Positions 7,407-15,413 of a DNA stretch of 48,057 nt are shown here, in pieces; within the stretch, counting starts at the first letter, position 1, and each line of letters opens with the position of its first letter. The stretch is taken from NCBI GenBank assembly GCA_016839815.1, contig JAEOTM010000172.1, positions 1 to 48,057 of the forward strand, given 5' to 3'. This stretch comes from Candidatus Hodarchaeota archaeon (GTDB lineage Archaea > Asgardarchaeota > Heimdallarchaeia > Hodarchaeales > Hodarchaeaceae). The notes beneath the pieces were generated by a model. The model was given only the letters and a program-made list of their open reading frames with translations. It was not told the origin of the DNA and made no database searches. The position numbers were made by a program, and so were the translations under genes.

Positions 7407-9377
7407 ATGCAATTCACATTATTTTCTAATCTAAAAATCGCTCAGAAAATTATAATTCTAGTCTTACTTGTATCTATGGTTCCCTTAACATTAGTGACAA
7501 TGATGAATATAACAAATATACAAGGAGATTTAACAAACGCAAAGATGAATGAACTAGAAACGTTAACACAAGCTTTAGTTTATAATGTGGATACTACGCT
7601 AAAGATAAAAATGGAAGAAGTTCAATCTCTCGCACGGTCACCTGCATCAATTACCTCCGCATTACTTGCACAAAATGCATCTGAAGCTGAATTATGGGAT
7701 ACTTATGAGGGATCTAACTACGATATTGAAACTAGCATGCTAGATACTAAAACACCATTAACATGGGACCCACATGATGATATTGATGTCTTATATTCGA
7801 AATATCTAGCTGATCAAGCCAGCTCTCTTGGATTTACAGAAATATATGTTACTGATACTAGGGGGTTTTTATTTGCCTCGTCACCAGTTATCCCAAGTGA
7901 TTTTCTTCAAGAAGGAGAGGATTGGTGGACACACTGTAATGAATCACTTACGGGGAAATATGTTGAATATGAGTATGATACTGAAATTGAGAAATTTTTA
8001 ATGGACATAAATATTAAAATAATCACTTTAGATGGTGTATTTCTCGGAATAATTAAAGCACGATATGATATAACTCTAGTTTCCCAAAATCTCCATAATA
8101 TTCTGCAAAATCGATTGAGTTCCAATATTGGAACCTCTGAATTATCATCTGATTGTTATACTTGTCATGATGCACCAGAAGGTCAAGATAATACCTCCGA
8201 AGAAACAACAACGTTAGACTCAAACATGAGTGCTAACATGGTTCAGAATGCTCGTGTAGCGTTTTCAGTTTTATCTGATGGGAGAATATTAACATATTTT
8301 GATAACTCATATGTTGGGAAAAATCTAGAAGAATTATTACCCGTCAGTAACTCCAAAAACAAAAAAGTGATTGAACAGATAAATGAGGAGTCATTTAATG
8401 CAAGTGAAGGAAAAGTAAGTGTGAAAGGAGAAACTACTTACTTAGCAAGTTATATCAAGATAAGTACATGGAATATTACGCTATTTCTAATTGAGAAAAC
8501 ATCAATTATTGATCAAACAATAACCAATGAGATAACAGGTTCTTTATTCCTCTTTGGTGGTGTCATAATCTTTTGTCTACTTGCAGCCTATTTCTTATCT
8601 ATGTCAATAGCTAAACCAATAGAGTCCATTGCTTCTGTCACAGAGCAAGTAGCAGAAGGAAAATTAGGTGTGAAAATAGATGCTAACATAAAAGACAGAA
8701 CAGATGAGGTAGGATCTCTAGGAAATACTCTAGGTTTAATGGTTGATAATCTAAAAGAATCACTTTCATCTTCACAAATTTCTGCTGAAAAGTTAGCTTC
8801 CTCAGCACAAGAGGTTGCTTCTACCTCGGAAGAAGTCAATGCATTGTCTGAAGAAATAGCGGCAACCATACAACAAATTTCACGGGGAGCTTCAAATCAA
8901 TCCACGATAGCTGTAGAAGGAATAGGAAAAGCTAAACAAATGGCTGAAGCAGTCAATACAGCGTTGGGAGAAATCGAAATTACTTTGCAAATTATTGAAG
9001 ATATTGCCAAACAAACAAATATTCTAGCTTTAAATGCAGCTATTGAGGCTGCAAGGGCAGGAGAATATGGACGTGGATTTGCAGTAGTAGCAGACAATGT
9101 AAGAAGACTAGCTGAAGAAACAAGAGAAAATGCTTCTGAAATAAACCAAATGACTGAGAATATTGTAAATAGTGTTGGGGGAAGCATAAGTGAATTTAGA
9201 GCCATTTTTGAGAGTTTTGCCACGCAATCAGAGGAATTTAGTGCCTCAAGTGAACAGGTTGCTGCTGCAACAGAAGAACAATCTGCCTCCATGCATTCGT
9301 TGACCAATGCAGCACAAGACCTAACCCTCCTTAGTACAGAGATGATGAAAACAATTAACAAGTTCAAATTTGATTAA
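7407..9377 (+). CDS. Methyl-accepting chemotaxis protein with CxxCH in the sensor domain
   Basis: 656-residue chemoreceptor. Membrane helix 1 is at about 12-34, an extracytoplasmic Cache-like sensor spans about 35-375, helix 2 is at about 378-400, a HAMP domain at about 398-450, and a cytoplasmic signalling hairpin follows to the end. The hairpin tip has the near-invariant [13 protein letters not shown] stretch (541-553) followed by G-R-G-F-A-V-V-A-D, which contacts CheA/CheW. The sensor contains C250-Y-T-C253-H254, a c-type haem attachment motif, between its two halves. Haem-bearing chemoreceptors that sense redox state or gases are known, so redox sensing is plausible but unproven. No che genes lie in this window. 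The coding sequence ends just before a hairpin shared with the convergent gene. Confidence 0.95.
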   Translation: MQFTLFSNLKIAQKIIILVLLVSMVPLTLVTMMNITNIQGDLTNAKMNELETLTQALVYNVDTTLKIKMEEVQSLARSPASITSALLAQNASEAELWDTYEGSNYDIETSMLDTKTPLTWDPHDDIDVLYSKYLADQASSLGFTEIYVTDTRGFLFASSPVIPSDFLQEGEDWWTHCNESLTGKYVEYEYDTEIEKFLMDINIKIITLDGVFLGIIKARYDITLVSQNLHNILQNRLSSNIGTSELSSDCYTCHDAPEGQDNTSEETTTLDSNMSANMVQNARVAFSVLSDGRILTYFDNSYVGKNLEELLPVSNSKNKKVIEQINEESFNASEGKVSVKGETTYLASYIKISTWNITLFLIEKTSIIDQTITNEITGSLFLFGGVIIFCLLAAYFLSMSIAKPIESIASVTEQVAEGKLGVKIDANIKDRTDEVGSLGNTLGLMVDNLKESLSSSQISAEKLASSAQEVASTSEEVNALSEEIAATIQQISRGASNQSTIAVEGIGKAKQMAEAVNTALGEIEITLQIIEDIAKQTNILALNAAIEAARAGEYGRGFAVVADNVRRLAEETRENASEINQMTENIVNSVGGSISEFRAIFESFATQSEEFSASSEQVAAATEEQSASMHSLTNAAQDLTLLSTEMMKTINKFKFD

Positions 9378-9392
9378 TACTAGCCCCTAACC

Positions 9393-9421
9393 GAGAATGA
9401 GTCATAAAACTCATCATTCTC
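9393..9421. terminator. Bidirectional hairpin between convergent genes
   Basis: GAGAATGA (9393-9400) pairs perfectly with TCATTCTC (9414-9421), and an inner GAGT/ACTC pairing is an alternative. It sits 15 nt after the chemoreceptor stop and overlaps the last codons of the convergent small membrane protein, so it could end transcripts from both sides. Confidence 0.5.
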
Positions 9422-9716
9422 CTATATACCAAATTTCCAGTATTGTAAATACGATAAAAATAAGGAGTAACAACACAACAACGAATGGGGGAAGTTCGAT
9501 TTTGAAAAGGTCCACTAGGATCATAAAAATGACTAATCCAACGACAGCTATAAGAAAAGAGACTGGTGCCCGTTCCCATAGCATATTCCGATATCTAATC
9601 CGTCGATGAACTGCTTTCCATCCATAATGATGTTTTAAAGAGAAATAGCGTCGTAAACCACGCTTAAATCGTCTTCTTGTCGCACCAGGAAAAGTATAAT
9701 GAGGTTGATCTTTCAT
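9414..9716 (-). CDS. Small basic membrane protein, two helices
   Basis: 100 residues, unrecognised. An Arg/Lys/His-rich N-terminal half (about 1-48) precedes two hydrophobic segments (about 51-70 and 76-95), predicting a two-helix membrane protein with a basic cytoplasmic N-terminus. A GAAGAG stretch lies just before the ATG, and a TATA-like element is at about 9741-9748. The opposite frame gives a polar, featureless peptide, so this strand is preferred. It is divergent from another small membrane protein gene with a 115-nt gap; a common role is possible but there is no direct evidence. Confidence 0.6.
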   Translation of the reverse strand: MKDQPHYTFPGATRRRFKRGLRRYFSLKHHYGWKAVHRRIRYRNMLWERAPVSFLIAVVGLVIFMILVDLFKIELPPFVVVLLLLIFIVFTILEIWYIGE

Positions 9717-9831
9717 GAGCTCTTCTGTTACAATCAGCTTTTTATTCCTTCATATACCGGAACAGATATGACTTAGCTTATCCACAGGAAATTATCTGAA
9801 TTATCAAATATTTAAAGGTAGACAAGAGTTA

Positions 9832-10464
9832 ATGGAACAAACTGAAGAAGAGAAATGGATAGATAGAGAGGATCCAGATAGCGACGGAACTCCTCCCACA
9901 AAAAAAATTGAACATAGTTTATCCTCTGAGGAATTAATAAAGGAAATAAAAATGGATAAAAAATGTTCAATGTTTAAGGAGAGTTCAGCGAACTTAATTA
10001 GTGGAATCTTCGGATTTCTCTTCTTCTCATTCGTTGGATTAGCTCTTACTGCGTATGCAATTATGGATATTGTACAGGAACCTGCGACTTTCTTTGAGAA
10101 TGGCATTTTAATCATGATGTCTGTTGTTGTTCTTTTATTAGCAGGTGGAGGAATCTATATCTACAAAATTAATACGCTCTTTACATCTAAAAAAGGAATA
10201 GGCCACACACATCACAAATTTGCTGATTGCGCGATTCAATGGGAGCATATAAGTCATATCGCAATCGATGAAAAGGATAACGACATCTATATGATGTGGA
10301 TTCATGGAAATAGACGAAAGATAATTTTTCAAAATCCCTGGTGGAGTCGGAAACGTTTCACGTATTCAGAATTGAAGAGGTATTTACCAAACTTAGATTT
10401 GTGGGTCGTCAGTCAGCAGAAAAATTCACGTAGAAAGGTTGTAAGATATCGAAGAAACATTTAA
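9832..10464 (+). CDS. Membrane protein with acidic N-terminus and PH-like C-terminal domain
   Basis: 210 residues, no confident family. An acidic, polar N-terminus (1-50) is followed by two membrane helices (about 57-80 and 92-112), then a mixed domain of about 90 residues rich in beta-forming stretches (an I-Q-W-E-H-I-S-H-I motif, then I-Y-M-M-W-I-H-G-N-R-R-K-I-I-F-Q-N-P-W-W) that resembles bacterial PH (bPH) domains found after paired helices. The C-terminus is strongly basic (R-R-K-V-V-R-Y-R-R). A membrane-linked scaffolding or sensing role is a guess. It is preceded by a divergent small membrane gene and followed by a 336-nt intergenic region. Confidence 0.72.
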   Translation: MEQTEEEKWIDREDPDSDGTPPTKKIEHSLSSEELIKEIKMDKKCSMFKESSANLISGIFGFLFFSFVGLALTAYAIMDIVQEPATFFENGILIMMSVVVLLLAGGGIYIYKINTLFTSKKGIGHTHHKFADCAIQWEHISHIAIDEKDNDIYMMWIHGNRRKIIFQNPWWSRKRFTYSELKRYLPNLDLWVVSQQKNSRRKVVRYRRNI

Positions 10465-10800
10465 TTAATTATTCGAATTGCCTCGGTAAAAAAAACCATT
10501 TAAGCCCTTTTCGGTTAACAGAAATGTATGTAGTTAAACCCTGTTAACACATTCAAAATCATCTCTCCTTTGAAATATAGAATCGGTTTAAATAAGTAAT
10601 TATCTCACAAGGATAAATTATTTTCAAAATCAAGGAAAATTTCCAAGTATAAAGTATATTTTTTGTAATTTTAGTGCATTTAGATTTGTTAGAAAGATTT
10701 TTAAAGTAAGTCAAACATATGTTATACAGAGTTAACAAGCCAATCAAAACCCGATTGTTAACATATTGTTGTACGAAGTTAACGGAGTTAATGAGTTTTC
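10465..10800. promoter_or_regulatory. 336-nt control region with five GTTAAC palindromes
   Basis: No plausible gene is present. GTTAAC occurs at 10514-10519, 10543-10548, 10731-10736, 10757-10762 and 10778-10783, with a near match (GTTAAT) at 10787. The last three lie within 70 bases of the following start codon, on a roughly 21-26-nt spacing. A 6-mer of this composition would be expected about 0.1 times in 336 nt, so the cluster is striking. The downstream operon encodes a protein with a ribbon-helix-helix-like segment, so autoregulation through these sites is a natural inference. TATA-like stretches lie near 10650 and 10720. Confidence 0.6.
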
Positions 10801-11001
10801 ATGTTTAATCCAGCAAAAAAGCATTTAGACGAACTGTATCAGTTTGATCCTGCTTCTTATATTGATATGGCGAGAAAGGTTGTTGCAGAGCATGAAAAAG
10901 TGCAAGAATCGGTCGAAGTGATATTATCTAAAGCTCAACCCATGAATTCTCAGAATGTTAAGGATTTGTATGCCAAATTGACAATAAATCGTATATTGTG
11001 A
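10801..11001 (+). CDS. Small helical protein beginning M-F-N-P-x-K-K
   Basis: 66 residues, unrecognised and predicted mostly helical. Its first seven residues (M-F-N-P-A-K-K) match the start of the next gene (M-F-N-P-N-K-K), which suggests a related N-terminus or duplicated 5' end and supports both start sites. It follows directly on the GTTAAC-rich control region and is separated from the next gene by about 40 nt, so the two are probably one transcript. No catalytic motifs, cysteines or membrane segments are seen. Confidence 0.62.
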   Translation: MFNPAKKHLDELYQFDPASYIDMARKVVAEHEKVQESVEVILSKAQPMNSQNVKDLYAKLTINRIL

Positions 11002-11042
11002 AGTATAACAGTCACTAAGAATGTAATAGTGGAATGAAGTGT

Positions 11043-12026
11043 ATGTTTAATCCAAATAAGAAAGACAGAAAGTTTATTGACGACGAAGATGACGATGATG
11101 AGGAATATCTTGAATCAGTGGGAGAAAATTGGTCCGAAGAAGAAGACGAAGAAGTAGATGATGAACCCATAATTGTAGAAAATGGTATTGATCCTGTTGA
11201 AGTTATAAGAGAAGCTCGTTTACATGCTCGTGAGGCAGCGAGACAAGCTAGAGAAGAAATGCGAGTCAGACGTGAGCGTAGAGCTCATCGAATTGCTAGA
11301 GCTTCAATTCCCCCTCTACCACCTGTCCCACCATTACCTCCTCTTCCTCCTGATTTTGTAATCTTAAAATCCAACAAGGTCATTGGTATTCGTGGGTTAG
11401 ATGCCCGATTATACAAGGATATTAGTAAGATTGCTCGGAAAAATGGATTAAGTGTTGCCGAACTGATTAATCGATTATTTGCGAAATATCGATATGATTC
11501 TTCCGGAGAAAATGGTAATACAATTAGTAACATTACTTCTCTGGAATTACATGAGGATGAACTTGTTTCTCTGGAGGATGATGTTATCAATATTATCGGG
11601 GTCAAAAAACTCCTTCTAGGACCAGATATCACTCCAGCTACTTTTCAAAAAATAAAACGAATAGAAACTGTTAATCAAATCTGGGTACCTTCACACCTTT
11701 ATCTTCTCTTACTAAAAAAGGTTAAAAATTGTCCTAAAATTGAAAAATATAAAGGTGAGCGTCTTCCCCAAGTTATTCAAAAGAGTATTGATTCCGACGT
11801 TCATATGACAAGTTCTTTTCTTGAATATTTCTTGGAAAATGATCAACAAGTGGATCTTAAAATCTATGGAGAGTTAAGAATAGATTCTGATATTTCTCTT
11901 CAGGACTTTAAGGATGTAATTTACAACCTAGAAGTTGATGGAGACATTCATGCTCCTAAACACTTAATTGGTATTCTTTTTGCTAAAGCGAAATGTTTTG
12001 GAGAAATTGAGGAAACACGAGATTAA
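11043..12026 (+). CDS. Acidic/polyproline protein with ribbon-helix-helix-like segment
   Basis: 327 residues from the ATG at 11043, chosen because the start then matches the preceding small gene; an ATG at 11034 is the alternative. The order is: a strongly acidic region (about 12-50), a charged Arg/Glu helix likely to coil (55-86), a polyproline segment of repeated P-P-L-P-P type (about 90-103), a ribbon-helix-helix-like stretch (about 114-150, G-I-R-G-L-D followed by S-V-A-E-L-I-N-R-L), then about 175 residues of repeating strand-rich sequence. The RHH segment suggests DNA binding and the repeats suggest a beta-rich scaffold. No known family is recognised. Polyproline tracts of this type are ligands of profilins, which Asgard archaea encode, so a cytoskeletal link is possible but unproven. 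It overlaps the convergent panE stop by 4 nt. Confidence 0.75.
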   Translation: MFNPNKKDRKFIDDEDDDDEEYLESVGENWSEEEDEEVDDEPIIVENGIDPVEVIREARLHAREAARQAREEMRVRRERRAHRIARASIPPLPPVPPLPPLPPDFVILKSNKVIGIRGLDARLYKDISKIARKNGLSVAELINRLFAKYRYDSSGENGNTISNITSLELHEDELVSLEDDVINIIGVKKLLLGPDITPATFQKIKRIETVNQIWVPSHLYLLLLKKVKNCPKIEKYKGERLPQVIQKSIDSDVHMTSSFLEYFLENDQQVDLKIYGELRIDSDISLQDFKDVIYNLEVDGDIHAPKHLIGILFAKAKCFGEIEETRD

Positions 12027-13039
12027 GCTTTTAGTTCATCTAGATTATCAGGTGTAATCTCACGTTCTCCCCTCTCGATTTCTTTTACCATCGCAGTTAT
12101 CTGCGTATTAATAGGAGTTTGTATGTCTAAATCTTTCGCTTTTCGTGCAATATAGCCATTAATGAAATCAATTTCTGATTTTTGTCCCCGTTTTAATGAC
12201 CTGAGCGTTGAAGATTTTACAGAACGATAGGGTTGAAAGATTGTTTTGAGTAGTTTATGTTTTTCCTGAAATTCAGCCTCAGAATGATCCGCGGTTAAAG
12301 CTAGATCTTGTGGATGGTAGTGTTCATTTAACTGGATGACTTTAATGTTTTCTTTGTCCGCAATTGCGAATACTTCGCGCATAATCCCCATAAATAATCG
12401 TGAATATCGTTCATCATCTACAATTTCCCCAATTGTATATCCACTGAGAGCTCCAAGTCCATTAATTCCTGCATTTATTCCTAGTTTTGCATATAGTGCC
12501 CCAAATATATTAGGGGTAATACTAGTAGGCAATAAATAGTCAAGTAATCCTTTTACTTCCTGCAGTCGGTGTTGGTTTCTTTGTGCACCCAAAGAACCAA
12601 TAAAGAATACTCCATCTGAAGAACGTTCAATCACTCCTGGAGCAACCATTTTTGAAGCCCAAGCGACTACTGCTCCTATCACTCTATGTGGCATGACAAT
12701 TTGCGCAACATCTTCCTCTACTACCCCATTTTGAAGAGTTACTACAACACTATTAGCAAAGAGGTAAGGTAATATTGCTTCTGCGGCAGTACATGTATCC
12801 ATAGCCTTCATAGCAAGAAAAACGATATCAAACTTCCCCTGTAGTTGATTGATGTCAGAAACAGCAATCATCTTAACATATCGCTCTTCTTCCACCCCTT
12901 GTAGTTTTAATCCCTTTGTTTGGATGAGATCAGCAACTTCAGGATATTTCGTAACAACTGTGAGATCTATTTTGTGCTCCGCAATATGAGCAGCAATCGG
13001 CCCACCTATTGCTCCTACTCCGATTATGGCAACTCTCAT
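12023..13039 (-). CDS. panE: 2-dehydropantoate 2-reductase family (PanE/ApbA)
   Basis: 338 residues. The N-terminal Rossmann domain has G7-V-G-A-I-G-G13 and a T-L-Q-N-G-V motif (101-106). The C-terminal helical domain carries the family K185-x-x-x-N189-x-x-x-N193 pattern, where the lysine is catalytic. The expected reaction is NADPH-dependent reduction of ketopantoate to pantoate on the way to coenzyme A. Members of this family with other 2-oxo substrates exist, so the exact substrate is inferred. It starts 9 nt after the TPR gene stop on the same strand, so the two are probably co-transcribed, although no functional link is obvious. Its end overlaps the convergent gene by 4 nt. Confidence 0.9.
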   Translation of the reverse strand: MRVAIIGVGAIGGPIAAHIAEHKIDLTVVTKYPEVADLIQTKGLKLQGVEEERYVKMIAVSDINQLQGKFDIVFLAMKAMDTCTAAEAILPYLFANSVVVTLQNGVVEEDVAQIVMPHRVIGAVVAWASKMVAPGVIERSSDGVFFIGSLGAQRNQHRLQEVKGLLDYLLPTSITPNIFGALYAKLGINAGINGLGALSGYTIGEIVDDERYSRLFMGIMREVFAIADKENIKVIQLNEHYHPQDLALTADHSEAEFQEKHKLLKTIFQPYRSVKSSTLRSLKRGQKSEIDFINGYIARKAKDLDIQTPINTQITAMVKEIERGEREITPDNLDELKA

Positions 13040-13048
13040 ACCTATCTC

Positions 13049-15262
13049 TCATTGTAAAAAGACTTTGGAAATTTCTTCATTTAATGCATCATTTACTTTA
13101 TCAGACCGTCCTGTAGATCGAATTTTGGTGATTTCCTCCCATAAGGTAGAATCATGCACAGCTTCAATAAATTTTTCTAATTTCTGCATGGCAGAATAGG
13201 ATTGTCCCTGAAAGACATATGCAAAAAGATATGGATCCACACTCTTCAACAAGAGTGTATTTTCTTCATGTTTAATACGTTCAATAGACCCACTTAGCGA
13301 AAAAGCTTCTTGCATAAACGCATTTATCGAAGTTAACAAGCCTCCTATCAGCTGATCTTGTAAAAATGACTCAGAGGGGAAAGTCTTAGAAAATAAACAT
13401 AATCCAGCTTCGTCTAGAATTAAAAGCATCATAGGATCTTCTTCAGGAAGATCGTCGTATTGCTTACCTTTACGTTCTAAGATAGCACTCATCATAGACT
13501 CAAGTTCTGCTAATTCATATCTCTCTGTAATCGATGCATCACGCTCAATAAAATCGTTCCACTTCGCAAGATCATTAAGCAGTGAGTCGAATTCATATGA
13601 AATTGATTGGGCTAGGCGATGTAACCCTTTGGTTTCTGCAATAATTTGAGCTTGACTCAATAATCGCTGACTTTCTTTTACATCAAGTTCAAGCAATGCG
13701 AGTTTTGATTGTAGACGGTAGATTTCAGCAAGATCAGAAAAACTCTTTTGGGATTCCGCAATCGTTATAATTTTATGTGAAAGTACTTTAATTTCTTTTA
13801 TTACATCCTCATTCCCAGTGGTTTGCAATTCAAATAGGAGAAGTTCAAATAAATGGAACATAGCTTCCACAGTTAGCTCATGGTCAATAATCTCCGATTC
13901 TACAATTTCTGTGAGTATTTGTTGAGCTTCTGCTTTGTGAACAGTACGCCCACTCATAATAAGGACTTGTGCTTTTGCATACTGATATCTTTGTTCAATA
14001 ACCTTGTTTTCTCCTCGTATCTCATTTAATTTCGCTAAATAATGTTCTGTGGAATCCTTGGATCCCGATTGAATATAATTTTGAATCATTAGAAGAAGAG
14101 TGCCTGAAATCTCTAGTGGATTTCCCAACTCTTTTTGGATAATTAGAGCTTTAGCTAGTTGAGCAGAAGTTTCTACAGTATCTCCCTTTTCACGATAAAT
14201 TATTCCTATATTGTGATAAGATGCTGCCATTTCATATTTATTATCTATCTCTTCGAAATATGTTAAACTCTTCTCATAATAGCCTAATGCGATATCTAGT
14301 TCTCCTTTTGCTTGGTATATATTTCCCATATTATTCTGACAAATAGCTACCTCGTTAGACCGGTCTAATTCTTGAAAAAGTGATAAACTCTTCTGAAAAT
14401 AATCTAATGCCAAGTCTAAATCACCCTTACTTTGGTTAATTAATCCTATATTCAGTAAGAGTGCTGCACTATACATTTTCTGGCCAGCTTTTTCACTTAA
14501 ACTCTGTCCACGAAGATAGTGCTGTAATGCTTCTTCTAGTTCACCTTGTTGCCATAATATTTGTCCTATATTATTATAAAGCTTTATTGAAGAGGAATTA
14601 TTCTTGAGTGTCTCGTATAGTGATAAACTTCTCTTAAAATACGTCAGTGCAAGATCTGAATTACCTTTCATTGCATTGTTGATACCTAGATCGTTATAAA
14701 GAGTAGCTTGTTCGTAATTATTTCCCAGTTCTTTGAGTTCGTCATATGCTTTACTCAGGTAAGTATTGGCCTCAGATAAATCCCCTTTTTTTCGTAAAAT
14801 TTTCCCAGAATAGTGTTGAATGATTGCACGATATTTTTTCTTATCATTTTTATTTAATCTTCGTGATTTCTTTAGTAATAACTCACTCTCACTGATTACT
14901 TGCTGACATTGGTCAAGATTTCCAAGTAAAAATAAGGAATTAATTTGTGCTCTAAGAGATTCGAATTTTAGTAAAGGATGATCTAATTGTTGACTTCTCT
15001 GTAATGCTCGAATTGATAATTGGAATCCCTCCTGTTTTTCTCCCATTTCATTAAGGATATTGCTTTTCAGTATCATGGTTTGAATTTGTTCATTTTCCGA
15101 AAAATCTTCTTTTAGTCGAGCTTTTTCAATGATTTGCAGAGCATCGTCATATTTTCCTTCGAAAAATAATGTTTCTGCTGTTTGTTGGTTAGGACTTAGG
15201 ACTAGTGTGTATTCAGGGCCTTTAAGACGATTGATTATTTGTTTAATGTACTGAGTAGGCAA
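13049..15262 (-). CDS. Tetratricopeptide repeat protein with C-terminal longin/roadblock-like domain
   Basis: 737 residues, TTG start with a GAGG stretch upstream. From about residue 30 to 420 there are about ten TPR or TPR-like units, many with the pattern N-x-G-x-I-Y followed by G-x-L-x-x-A-L-x-Y-x-x-K-S-L. A helical region continues to about 600. The last 129 residues (from about 609) form a separate domain: a strand L-L-I-L-D, then L-F-S-K, a helix, and an amphipathic strand/helix series, which I read as longin- or roadblock-like. TPR proteins with this tail recur in Asgard archaea in my experience. The TPRs suggest a scaffold or protein-sensing role, and the tail may bind a small GTPase; both are inference. 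No transmembrane segment is seen. Confidence 0.88.
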   Translation of the reverse strand: MPTQYIKQIINRLKGPEYTLVLSPNQQTAETLFFEGKYDDALQIIEKARLKEDFSENEQIQTMILKSNILNEMGEKQEGFQLSIRALQRSQQLDHPLLKFESLRAQINSLFLLGNLDQCQQVISESELLLKKSRRLNKNDKKKYRAIIQHYSGKILRKKGDLSEANTYLSKAYDELKELGNNYEQATLYNDLGINNAMKGNSDLALTYFKRSLSLYETLKNNSSSIKLYNNIGQILWQQGELEEALQHYLRGQSLSEKAGQKMYSAALLLNIGLINQSKGDLDLALDYFQKSLSLFQELDRSNEVAICQNNMGNIYQAKGELDIALGYYEKSLTYFEEIDNKYEMAASYHNIGIIYREKGDTVETSAQLAKALIIQKELGNPLEISGTLLLMIQNYIQSGSKDSTEHYLAKLNEIRGENKVIEQRYQYAKAQVLIMSGRTVHKAEAQQILTEIVESEIIDHELTVEAMFHLFELLLFELQTTGNEDVIKEIKVLSHKIITIAESQKSFSDLAEIYRLQSKLALLELDVKESQRLLSQAQIIAETKGLHRLAQSISYEFDSLLNDLAKWNDFIERDASITERYELAELESMMSAILERKGKQYDDLPEEDPMMLLILDEAGLCLFSKTFPSESFLQDQLIGGLLTSINAFMQEAFSLSGSIERIKHEENTLLLKSVDPYLFAYVFQGQSYSAMQKLEKFIEAVHDSTLWEEITKIRSTGRSDKVNDALNEEISKVFLQ

Positions 15263-15348
15263 TCTTAGAATCCTCTAAGCGATTTAATAGTATCTAGGAA
15301 ACTGTATTGATTATTATTCCCTTTCAGCCTAGAAATACGTTTCTTAAT

Positions 15349-15385
15349 AAAAAAATTTGTGTAGACGACTCTTATCAGAGTCGTC
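15349..15385 (-). terminator. Hairpin plus T-run downstream of the beta-helix gene
   Basis: GACGACTCT (15364-15372) pairs perfectly with AGAGTCGTC (15377-15385) around a 4-nt loop. Read on the minus strand it is followed by a run of seven T (complement of 15349-15355). It lies 28 nt after the stop of the 1055-residue gene and is the clearest terminator in the window. Confidence 0.75.
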
Positions 15386-15413
15386 CTGAATTTTGCATGA
15401 GTTGTTGTGTTGC

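Noticed and set aside
8588..9367. Long antisense reading frames over the chemoreceptor signalling domain
   Set aside because: They are Ser/Ala/Ile-rich shadows of a highly conserved MCP region, with no promoter or ribosome-binding site of their own.
9397..9609. 70-residue forward reading frame opposite the small basic membrane protein
   Set aside because: The forward peptide is polar and featureless, while the reverse frame gives two clear membrane helices and a plausible start.
10559..10747. 62-residue reverse reading frame in the GTTAAC region
   Set aside because: It is Ile/Lys/Leu-rich as expected of AT-rich non-coding DNA and overlaps the control elements.
10514..10783. Possible CRISPR-like repeat from the GTTAAC copies
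   Set aside because: The repeats are only 6 nt and irregularly spaced, with no spacer structure; operator sites fit better.
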